Below are positions 54,064 through 62,250 of a stretch of DNA of 64,000 nt, in pieces. Under the pieces are notes generated by a model that was given only the letters and a program-made list of their open reading frames with translations, searched no databases and was not told where the DNA came from. The DNA is taken from positions 1 through 64,000 of the forward strand of contig NZ_JACCGK010000008.1 in NCBI RefSeq assembly GCF_013416325.1. The letters are read 5' to 3'. Positions within the stretch are counted from its first letter, which is position 1, and every line of letters starts with the position of its first letter. The stretch is from Vreelandella sedimenti (GTDB taxonomy: Bacteria > Pseudomonadota > Gammaproteobacteria > Pseudomonadales > Halomonadaceae). A program made the position numbers and the translations under genes.

Positions 54064-54651
54064 TTAGCCTGCCTTTTCGCCAGTCACCGCCTTCATTTCG
54101 GCCAACAAATCCCCAAACTTGCCATAGTTCACCTTCACCCCGTCATCCAGATCCAGCGAGATACGTTGGTCGGCATAGTGACGCAGCTTCTCATCGAAGG
54201 TGTGGAGTTCGGCCTGCTGCTTGTAGAGCTTGCTCAGTTCTTTTTCGATGCCCTTGGCTTCGGCGGCGGAGGTGCTGGCGCCCTTGTCCTGCTCCAGCTT
54301 CTCCACGTAGCTGGCGAGCTTAGTGGTGAGCGGGATCACGTAATCGGTACGCATCTCGGCGAGGGTGCTTTCGTTGTAGCGGCGAATGGTATCCAACAGC
54401 CAGTCTTCCTCGGACGCGAGTTCCGCGTGAGGGAAGTAGAGCAGCGTCGGCGCCTCTGGCTCATCCAGCTCCAGGCGCATTTTTACGCCCAGGGTCGACT
54501 CCCCCGCCATATTGAGGATCTGCACACCATCGAGTGACAGCTCGGGCAGCGCATCGGCAAAATAGCCCGGGGCGTCGTACCAGAATACAATCCGATGCAT
54601 GTCAGTGAAGAAGGCGTACTGAAGCCCCTGCTGGAGTTGGTCGCGCTGCAT
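54064..54651 (-). CDS. PglZ N-terminus fused to PglX C-terminus (cassette scar)
   Basis: An intact 195-codon frame with a strong AAGGAGG ribosome site. Residues 1-86 copy the PglZ N-terminus (QQGLQYAFFTDMHRIVFWYD, then LYFPHAELASEEDWLLD) and residues about 90-195 copy the PglX C-terminus (RRYNESTLAEMRTDYVIPLT, then HYADQRISLDLDDGVKVNYG). The 3' part (54064-54385) and the end of pglX (58639-58955) are close direct repeats, as are its 5' part and the start of pglZ (46290-46555). It separates the GTPase cassette from the NERD/TPR/DUF262/PD-(D/E)XK cassette. It is probably a recombination scar; whether the chimera has a function is unknown. Confidence 0.88.
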   Translation of the reverse strand: MQRDQLQQGLQYAFFTDMHRIVFWYDAPGYFADALPELSLDGVQILNMAGESTLGVKMRLELDEPEAPTLLYFPHAELASEEDWLLDTIRRYNESTLAEMRTDYVIPLTTKLASYVEKLEQDKGASTSAAEAKGIEKELSKLYKQQAELHTFDEKLRHYADQRISLDLDDGVKVNYGKFGDLLAEMKAVTGEKAG

Positions 54652-54737
54652 CTAGCCTCCTTGCCGATTGAACACAGTAAAGTTGATTACCGCCAACATC
54701 ACGGAAGCAGGGATGAAAAACTCAATAAGGCAGCTCT

Positions 54738-56453
54738 TCATGACTCATAGGCGTTCTGGATTTCCTTCCGGAGGGCTTTGGTCTCATTTAAGAGTGATGT
54801 GATTTCCTCAGACAAATCCGAGCTGTTTTCAGCCTGACTTCTAATTTCTTCTAAAGATTTATCGATTTCACCGGCCGGTTCTAAAAAGGCAGAGGCAATA
54901 AAGGTTAAAACCTGTTCGTCAAAAACATTTTTTGTGCTCTTTGCATACTCTCGAAACCCCTTACGAATATCACGCCTAATTTGCAAGATTTTTTTCTCTT
55001 GCTCAGCTTTTTGGTAATCATCAAGGATTTGCATGCCAACACCTAGAACTGACATTGCTGGGCCAAGAAATTTTGCTCCTTTGCCGATTTTATCGGCAAT
55101 TTTCACGGCTTCCCATGGACCAAACTTATAGTTGAACAGCTTCCCAACGCCTTTTACTATGTCGTGAAGTTGGCTACCCGAGACTCCCCCTAAACCGGAC
55201 TTACCAGATGCGCTTATTGCACTCTTAGAAACAACAGAGAACCCCTTTTCTGCTGATGTTAAAAGGCCTTTTGTAAGCGCATTGCTTAGCACTAATGGAT
55301 CATTACTTGAAAAACCACTTAAGTCATTTTCGCCTGACCTTAGGTCAAATTCTTTAGCTTCTCTTAGAGCCTCCATAACTTTGATGGCCGCTGGTGTTGT
55401 AGCAAGATCTGCCAGCTCTTTTTCCAAGTCTTCAACGGTTTCAATAGAAACTTCTTTAATGCTCTCCATTGCAGAATCTGTAAGTTTTTCACACTCATAT
55501 ATTGCTTGATCTTGAGACCTTTGAAATTCGTCAGAGTCACTACCAATGGAGTCAGCAAGTTGGTTACCATTTTCTATAACGCGAACATCAAAATCGTCAA
55601 GGATTGCTCGTACTTTCTTTTGATAACCACGCTTATTGCTGTTGAAAATTCGCTTATATTGACTCAAAACACTAACAACACCTCTACTCAAAGGGTTGTC
55701 AATAGTCAAGCTATCAACTCTATCTTGCAATTTATTTTGATATGCCTGAAGTGGCGTGGTAAGTCTTGAATAGATTCCTTTTCTTGCAACAAAGCTATCA
55801 ATTTCTTTAATAAATCCATCACGATTTGAGATCGCTATTAGCTCTTTGTGTTCTTCTTCATCCTCTTCATCTAAAGCATCAAAGTAGGACTCTGCATCCG
55901 TAAAAACAATAGGAAAATCTTCTGGTATTTTTGGTTCTAAAACCTTCGTTATTCCAGAAATCTTTGTTTCTTTGTTGGCCGCATCGCTTTCGAATTTGTT
56001 AATGATTATCATCAACTCATTGGCTCGACCTTTTTCGAAACAAAGGTTCCGGAAAGAAGCGCCCACGACATCATCAAAAAGCTCATTGGTGATTACATAA
56101 GCAATGAGATCTGCTCTATCAATTGCATCAAGTGCTTTTACATCGTGGTCTTCACATTGCCCTGCTAAAATACCTGGTGTATCCCAGATTGATAGAGAGT
56201 TGTATCTGTATTCTGCAACAGAGTCGGTTGTTACACCTGCGCCAATTTTTACACTGTCGTTGCTCGTTAGCATCTTTATTAAAGAAGACTTTCCTGCGCT
56301 ATACTGCCCCGCAAATACTATGCTAAGACGCGAGGAATCCTTATCTAAGGTTGATAGATCCCCGTTACCATCGACACTTCCTAACAATTTGACTACACGA
56401 CCGCCAAGTTCATCAACTTTATTTGTGAATATGCTATAAAAAATGTCAGTCAT
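54738..56453 (-). CDS. Dynamin-like GTPase, first of a pair
   Basis: 571 residues. G1 is IVFAGQYSAGKSSLIKML, G3 is WDTPGILAGQ and G4 is IIINKFESDAA, with G2 probably the Thr in GAGVTTDSVAEY. A long helical C-terminus follows with an amphipathic/hydrophobic stretch (GAKFLGPAMSVLGVGMQIL). The AT-rich composition differs from the GC-rich BREX genes on either side. Paired dynamin-like GTPases (LeoBC-like arrangements) are linked to membrane surveillance and anti-phage defence. It lies 14 bp from the next GTPase gene, so they form an operon. Confidence 0.82.
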   Translation of the reverse strand: MTDIFYSIFTNKVDELGGRVVKLLGSVDGNGDLSTLDKDSSRLSIVFAGQYSAGKSSLIKMLTSNDSVKIGAGVTTDSVAEYRYNSLSIWDTPGILAGQCEDHDVKALDAIDRADLIAYVITNELFDDVVGASFRNLCFEKGRANELMIIINKFESDAANKETKISGITKVLEPKIPEDFPIVFTDAESYFDALDEEDEEEHKELIAISNRDGFIKEIDSFVARKGIYSRLTTPLQAYQNKLQDRVDSLTIDNPLSRGVVSVLSQYKRIFNSNKRGYQKKVRAILDDFDVRVIENGNQLADSIGSDSDEFQRSQDQAIYECEKLTDSAMESIKEVSIETVEDLEKELADLATTPAAIKVMEALREAKEFDLRSGENDLSGFSSNDPLVLSNALTKGLLTSAEKGFSVVSKSAISASGKSGLGGVSGSQLHDIVKGVGKLFNYKFGPWEAVKIADKIGKGAKFLGPAMSVLGVGMQILDDYQKAEQEKKILQIRRDIRKGFREYAKSTKNVFDEQVLTFIASAFLEPAGEIDKSLEEIRSQAENSSDLSEEITSLLNETKALRKEIQNAYES

Positions 56454-56467
56454 TTTCTTACTCCAGG

Positions 56468-58564
56468 TTAATCGCTAATAATATTAATTTGGCATGAACA
56501 AAGGGCGGCAACCATTTTTATTCTTCTATGGTCTTTTCCAATAACCTTGCCCACGTTATCTTTCTTTACACTGATTTCAACAGATTTCTCATCGAAAACA
56601 CTAACTTCTTCAACAAGACCGCGGTATAGGTGTGAAATCTTACTTTTTATATCTTTATCATATACTGCTCGTACATTTTCTCTCATTGCCAAGCCCAATG
56701 ACCGCAAAAGCGATGAGTCCCTAAAATAACCATCAACGATGAAATAGCACGCATAGCCAGGGACTCTGACTATTTTTTTCACTCTGGGAATTTTAAAGTG
56801 CTCGCCAGTTATGATAAATGCAACCTTATGCAATAGTCTGATATTTATCTCTTGAGCCACATTATTTATTTTTTCTTCTTTTTCCTCAAGGTTTTGGGAG
56901 ATTTCTTTTATGGAATGGCATAATACAAGCAAGTTGTTTTTAGCCGGTCTAACCAACCCTTGCTGGATGTCATTTTTAAACCACTGCATGAGGCTTTCTT
57001 TTATTTTAGACTTCCTTTTTTCAACCTCTTCACGAAGGCTTTTTCTCTGATTTGATTTTGCTTCCTTAAGTTTTTTATCTCGGCTATCAGAAAAAAATGA
57101 AAAAATGCTAAACGCAATAGCAATGCCAGCGACAGCCCATCCCACAGGGTTCCATGCATTCAAAAATGCAACAGAACTAATAACAGATGTTATCGCGGCA
57201 CCCCATCCATTTATTCTTCGATAATCTGCTTCGTCAAAGCTCCCGCCTTGATGTGAAATTTCAAACGATAAAGTGATGTCTAAGCTTTCCTTCATTTCTT
57301 TTTGAAATTCATTTATCTCGTCTGAAACTTCTTCTACAATATCTTTAGTTGCTTGCTCAATTTTATGAGGTATATTGAATTTCTTACAATGTATTTCCCA
57401 TTGTTTGCTTGGGCTCTTGCTTTCAATGTGATCGTCAACAAAATCAGCAATTGAGTTAACAAGAGGCTTGAAAGCAGAATCAACCTCCTGAGCTAATCGC
57501 TTTGGTAAGTCACGCTCTACCTTAGACTGCCATTGAGACACCCTACCTAAACTTGATTCGTACTGCTCAAGCAATTTATCAAGTCTATCACGCTGACTGA
57601 GCAGAATAATTCTCTGTGTATCAATATGATGAAGAGTAGAATCTAGAAAAGTTTGCACGCGCCTTACAGGGCCGCTAACTTCCACTTCTTTCTGGAGTTT
57701 CTTTAACAGCAAATCGATGTTGCTTAGTTCATGTAGTTGCTTAGACTCTTCTCCCTGCATCTTATTAGCGAGGAAGGCTGATTGAGCATGAATGGCAACT
57801 ACACTTATATTATTTGGATTCATTCCAGCTCGACTAGCCAAATCTTTTAATCTTTCAACATGACCATCTATAACATCTTCTTTATAGATATATTTAGCTG
57901 GATTTTTAAGCGCTCTACGCCGATTGCCTTCGCTCTCTAAATCCTTCTTCATATTCATAACAAATATGAGAGGCTTATTTAACTTATAAACATGCTCAAG
58001 CTCAGTAAAAGTAGTATCTTGGATACTGTCACTATTTAGTAAAAACAGTACAACATCCGATAGCTCCAATATCTCCCTTGCTATCTCAGTATCTTCTTTT
58101 CCGTCATAAGCCCCAAAACCTGGAGTGTCAATAATTCGTAAATTATTCCATTCATATTCTTTTACATCGCGTGTTGTTCTCTGCGCTCCCTTTCCTATTG
58201 TACTTCCGTCGCCATGAGTGATTGCTTCTCGTATAGTGCTCTTGCCTGACATGGTTTTCCCAAACAACATGACATTAAAAAAACCCAACCTTTTTTTCTG
58301 GTTTTTCAGACTGTAATTGCGCTTTTCTTCTAATGCTTCGTATTCCTTATCCAGGTCATCCTTGATACTCTGAAGGCCAACTCTAAGCTCGCTAGTTGTG
58401 GCTAAAGAACCGCTTGCATAATCAACAACTCGCTTAAGGTCTATGCTCAAATCATTTATTGTCGTGTCACAACGACTGAGAAATTCTTGAGATGCTTTGT
58501 ATTCGCTGCCCGCCATCGTTCGGCAACTATCTAGTGATGCTAGATATTTTTGATACGCTGTCAC
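56468..58564 (-). CDS. Dynamin-like GTPase with membrane hairpin and KH-like C-terminus
   Basis: 698 residues. G1 is NVMLFGKTMSGKSTIREAI, G3 is IIDTPGFGAYDGKEDTE and G4 appears degenerate (FVMNMKKDLES). Coiled-coil stretches surround a hydrophobic hairpin around residues 450-490 (ITSVISSVAFLNAWNPVGWA, then VAGIAIAFSIFSFF). The last 35 residues (VEISVKKDNVGKVIGKDHRR then IKMVAALCSCQINIIS) match the GxxG core of a NusA-type KH domain. This suggests a membrane-bound GTPase that also touches RNA, recalling the GTPase-KH plan of Era. AT-rich, low-GC cassette gene. The ATG at 58564 follows the end of pglX by 75 bp. Confidence 0.8.
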   Translation of the reverse strand: MTAYQKYLASLDSCRTMAGSEYKASQEFLSRCDTTINDLSIDLKRVVDYASGSLATTSELRVGLQSIKDDLDKEYEALEEKRNYSLKNQKKRLGFFNVMLFGKTMSGKSTIREAITHGDGSTIGKGAQRTTRDVKEYEWNNLRIIDTPGFGAYDGKEDTEIAREILELSDVVLFLLNSDSIQDTTFTELEHVYKLNKPLIFVMNMKKDLESEGNRRRALKNPAKYIYKEDVIDGHVERLKDLASRAGMNPNNISVVAIHAQSAFLANKMQGEESKQLHELSNIDLLLKKLQKEVEVSGPVRRVQTFLDSTLHHIDTQRIILLSQRDRLDKLLEQYESSLGRVSQWQSKVERDLPKRLAQEVDSAFKPLVNSIADFVDDHIESKSPSKQWEIHCKKFNIPHKIEQATKDIVEEVSDEINEFQKEMKESLDITLSFEISHQGGSFDEADYRRINGWGAAITSVISSVAFLNAWNPVGWAVAGIAIAFSIFSFFSDSRDKKLKEAKSNQRKSLREEVEKRKSKIKESLMQWFKNDIQQGLVRPAKNNLLVLCHSIKEISQNLEEKEEKINNVAQEINIRLLHKVAFIITGEHFKIPRVKKIVRVPGYACYFIVDGYFRDSSLLRSLGLAMRENVRAVYDKDIKSKISHLYRGLVEEVSVFDEKSVEISVKKDNVGKVIGKDHRRIKMVAALCSCQINIISD

Positions 58565-58638
58565 TATAAAACCTCTTTTCTCATGGCCTTGAATGCCTGA
58601 ATAATCAAGTTATAAGGTTCTAGATAAAAGAAGATGAA

Positions 58639-61600
58639 CTATGCATCTTTACCAACCACCGCCTTAACCTCCGCCAACAAATCCCCAAACTTGCCGTAAT
58701 TCACCTTCACCCCATCATCCAGATCCAGCGAGATACGCTGGTCGGCGTAGTGACGCAGCTTCTCGTCGAAGGTGTTGAGTTCGGCTTGCTGTTTGTAGAG
58801 CTTTCCCAATTCTTTTTCGATGGCTTTCGCTTCGGCGGCGGAGGTGCTGGCGTCTTTGTCTTGCTCTAGCTTTTCTACGTAGCTGGCGAGCTTGGTGGTG
58901 AGCGGGATGACGTAGTCGGTGCGCATCTCGGCCAGGGTACTTTCGTTGTAGCGGTGCAGGTAAACCAAACACTCGAAGGCTTTCTGCTTGCCGGAGGAAA
59001 ACAGCCAGTAGATAGGGCGTTTTTTGTAGGTGCGCAAATGGTCTTTGAAGAACTGGGTGCTGAGGTAGCGGCGGATGGTTTCCAGCGCGGCCTCGCCTTT
59101 CTTGGGCTTGATGGCCTGCAGGCAGAGGCTTTCGGCGACAAAGTCGAGGTTCTCTTGCATATGTTCCTCGCCCCAGACAGTGCATACGAAGTCGCGAAAG
59201 CGGTTAGTGGCGTCGTCGGGAAACCATTCCTGATCGGTGAGCGGGATAATGGCGTTTTTATCTGGGGCGAAGCTGGGTTCGGGGATCTGGGCGAGGTAAT
59301 CGCGGACGGTTTCGCCCTGGCTGGCAAGAATCAGGCCGGGCTTGTCCAGCGAGTAGCGGCCCATCATGCAACCGATGGAAAAGCTTGAGAAACTTTCCAT
59401 TAAAAACAAATTTTTTATTTCGAGATCGTTAATTTCATAAGCAATATTGTTATTCTCAACCACCTCTCCAAGACCGAAATTTTCAATATAGTAATTGTCG
59501 TTCTCTCGCTCCAAGCATGCAATAGTATTTAATATCGCTCCAAGCCTTTCTTTATAATAATTAAAACCGCTTCTTGCGTCTTCCGACTTTACGATCTCAT
59601 CAAGACCACGAAAATCGTATGAAATTTCTTGTCTGTCATATACAAACTTTGCGTAGCCGACTAGCTTGGAATGAATAGAATCGTTATATGAACTAGGGAG
59701 TGGAAGTTTTGAAACATAGCCCACCTCAAGCCCAAGAGTTGGGTTTATTAATGACAAGAGCCTCATGCATGCCGAGCTATTAAGATATGTTAGAGGACTT
59801 TCCTGATCTTTCTGTGAAAATATTCCTGGCCCTTTGCTCCCAAAAATAAATCCGACCCCATACTCTCGGAATGTCGGTTTTCCTTGGGCGATTACCGTCC
59901 ATGTTATTCCCGGCTTAAAATAGTAGCTGACATTTTGAATCTGTCTTGATGCGGAGCCATACAGCTTAGAATTAAAATCTATAATCTCCTTGCCCGAGCC
60001 CTCCCAGTTTATTACATAATCGTTGTTTCCGTACCATTTTTTTGCACCACCACCTTTATTGAAAGGTATCCACTTTTTGTTACTATCGGTCATTTCTTCG
60101 TGGGATTTAATTCCAAATCCTATTTTATTAAAGCTCACTTCGGGCCAGAATTTTAAAAATCGATCGTTATCACTTGTAATCAACCCTTTCTTTGCCTTGA
60201 AAATATCGCATAAACTTGGACAGTCTTTGAATATTTGTATTTCTCTCTGTGTTGCCCAGTACGAAACTGGAGCTCCTGGGAGGGAAAAAAAGTCTCCTTG
60301 CGATATACTGTGGAACGCTTCATTTTTTCTTAATAGCTTGTTTTTCTTTATATCTTCACCACCCTCTGTAAGTCGAAAGAACGTAGGGATATAGTCTTTT
60401 AGCATCGTATTTTTGATCACCCAGGCCGTAGACTGGACGACTTCCCCAGATATCTGCCCGAATGCTCTAGATCCTAAATGGGCCATCGTAGAAATTGTTT
60501 TATTTTCCAAGATGTACTTCCTAAGACCTTCATAGGTGGACAGGAACATCCACGAGTGCATATTTATCTGAGCGTTATGGCCACCGCAATTTAGAAGCTC
60601 AAAGGCATGCTCCATAAAGATCGCAAACAGATCTGACTTGCTGTTGGGGTAAGCTTTTTTGGCATAATACTTCAGCGTCTTGTTCATGCCTTTACTGCCC
60701 ATATAAGGCGGGTTAGCCACCACAGCGTCGTACCGCTGCGACAGTACCCAGGCTTGCTGCACCATCGGCACCAACCGCTGAGCGGCGGCCTTTTGCATCA
60801 TATCGCCGCTGTTGGTGAGTTCGCTCAGTTCCTCCAGCAGTGCTTTAAGCGACACTTCCCATTCATTGGGCACTTCAATCAGCGAGCCGAAAGTTTTGGC
60901 TTCTTGGAAGCGCTCAATCAGGTCGGCCATCAGCTTGTAAGTGGTGTCGTTGCTGGAAAGATCTTGCTGCTCGTTATCAAACAGGCTTTGGGATTGGCCC
61001 TGGTGCCAGTCGCCGGTTAAGTTCAGGTCGCGCCATAGGGTATTGGCATCCAGTTGCTGGCTGCTTTGCATGGCCAGCACGTTTAGGCGCACGTTGCGGG
61101 TGAGAATGCGGCGGTCGTCTTCACGGGCTTTCATCAACAGCGCAAAGCCCGCCAGCTGGGCGGCGCGGTCGTCGATATCCAGTCCGAACAGGTTGTTTTC
61201 CAGAATCAGCTTGGGAATGTCGCGGGTGCGGTAGCCGCGCTCTTCGTAGATCGCCTTCAGCACGTTGTAGGCTTCCACCAGAATATGGCCGGAGCCGCAG
61301 GCCGGGTCGAGCACCTTGATGGTTTCAGGGTCGAGGCTGACCGGAGTGATGGCATCCAGCTGAGCCTGTACCTCGGGCTCCTGCTCGGCGGGCTCAATGT
61401 AGTACGGCATCTGGCCTTTGAGTGGCGAGCCTGGGTAAGTTTGCAGCCACTGGCGGCCTACCGAGTTCTGCACCAGGTATTGCACGATCCAGTTGGGGGT
61501 GAATAGCTGGGTGGCAGCGGGAATGTCCTCGCTTTTCACCACTTTACCGATCACCTGGTCTTTTTTCTCGCTGATGTAGAACTGGTAGAGCCAGCCGATC

Positions 61601-62250
61601 ACTTCTACATCTTGCCAGTCTTCCTCGGGAATCGCCTCGACCAGCTCACGGATCAGCGAATCCGTTTTGGTCAGGTTATCTGGCAGCAGCAACTCGCTGG
61701 CGTCGTCCAGCGGTTCGAACAGGAATGGCATGGCCTCATGCAGGGCGTGGCACTGGGCCAGCAGCAGCTCGCGGTAGAGGGTTTCATCCTGAGTGCCGTC
61801 GAGCTTGAGTTCCCGCACGCGGGCGGTGTCCAGCCCTGGCAGGTCTACCTCTAAGCATTCCTCCAGAATCTGGAACTTACCGGCTTCGCCCCCTGCCCCA
61901 CTCAGCACGCGGCGGCCGTGGTCTAGGTAGCCGTGAATCTCCATATAGCGAATGGCGCACAGGCGGTTGAACCAGCTATAGGCGGCCTGCTCTATCGCTT
62001 GGGTAAAGCCATCGCGCTGCACCCACGCGGCCAGCGCTTCCCGTGCGCCTTTCAGGTGGGCGGGCACGGTGTGGGTTTGGCCATCCTGAGCGGTCATCAC
62101 CAACACATCGCCCTTTTGCTCTAGGGGGGCAATCACCACACCGCCTTTGCCATCCGGGCTAATGCCCACCCGGGCCGCCTGACGCATCATGGTGTCGATA
62201 AAGCGGGCGCGGGCCTTGGGGGCGTATTTTTTGATGTTGGCGGTGTTCAT
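58639..62250 (-). CDS. pglX: PglX, BREX type 1 adenine-specific DNA methyltransferase
   Basis: 1203 residues, full length. The N6-adenine methyltransferase core has VLDPACGSGHILVEAYNVLK (SAM site) and AVVANPPYMGSKG (NPPY, near residue 512). PglX methylates the BREX recognition motif and marks self DNA. From about 60710 to 59395 (residues 513-952, just after NPPY) the DNA is clearly AT-rich, while both flanks are GC-rich, so the target-recognition part appears to have been swapped in. The last about 100 residues are duplicated in the chimeric frame at 54064. The start codon overlaps the upstream AlbA-type gene by 4 bp. Confidence 0.95.
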   Translation of the reverse strand: MNTANIKKYAPKARARFIDTMMRQAARVGISPDGKGGVVIAPLEQKGDVLVMTAQDGQTHTVPAHLKGAREALAAWVQRDGFTQAIEQAAYSWFNRLCAIRYMEIHGYLDHGRRVLSGAGGEAGKFQILEECLEVDLPGLDTARVRELKLDGTQDETLYRELLLAQCHALHEAMPFLFEPLDDASELLLPDNLTKTDSLIRELVEAIPEEDWQDVEVIGWLYQFYISEKKDQVIGKVVKSEDIPAATQLFTPNWIVQYLVQNSVGRQWLQTYPGSPLKGQMPYYIEPAEQEPEVQAQLDAITPVSLDPETIKVLDPACGSGHILVEAYNVLKAIYEERGYRTRDIPKLILENNLFGLDIDDRAAQLAGFALLMKAREDDRRILTRNVRLNVLAMQSSQQLDANTLWRDLNLTGDWHQGQSQSLFDNEQQDLSSNDTTYKLMADLIERFQEAKTFGSLIEVPNEWEVSLKALLEELSELTNSGDMMQKAAAQRLVPMVQQAWVLSQRYDAVVANPPYMGSKGMNKTLKYYAKKAYPNSKSDLFAIFMEHAFELLNCGGHNAQINMHSWMFLSTYEGLRKYILENKTISTMAHLGSRAFGQISGEVVQSTAWVIKNTMLKDYIPTFFRLTEGGEDIKKNKLLRKNEAFHSISQGDFFSLPGAPVSYWATQREIQIFKDCPSLCDIFKAKKGLITSDNDRFLKFWPEVSFNKIGFGIKSHEEMTDSNKKWIPFNKGGGAKKWYGNNDYVINWEGSGKEIIDFNSKLYGSASRQIQNVSYYFKPGITWTVIAQGKPTFREYGVGFIFGSKGPGIFSQKDQESPLTYLNSSACMRLLSLINPTLGLEVGYVSKLPLPSSYNDSIHSKLVGYAKFVYDRQEISYDFRGLDEIVKSEDARSGFNYYKERLGAILNTIACLERENDNYYIENFGLGEVVENNNIAYEINDLEIKNLFLMESFSSFSIGCMMGRYSLDKPGLILASQGETVRDYLAQIPEPSFAPDKNAIIPLTDQEWFPDDATNRFRDFVCTVWGEEHMQENLDFVAESLCLQAIKPKKGEAALETIRRYLSTQFFKDHLRTYKKRPIYWLFSSGKQKAFECLVYLHRYNESTLAEMRTDYVIPLTTKLASYVEKLEQDKDASTSAAEAKAIEKELGKLYKQQAELNTFDEKLRHYADQRISLDLDDGVKVNYGKFGDLLAEVKAVVGKDA

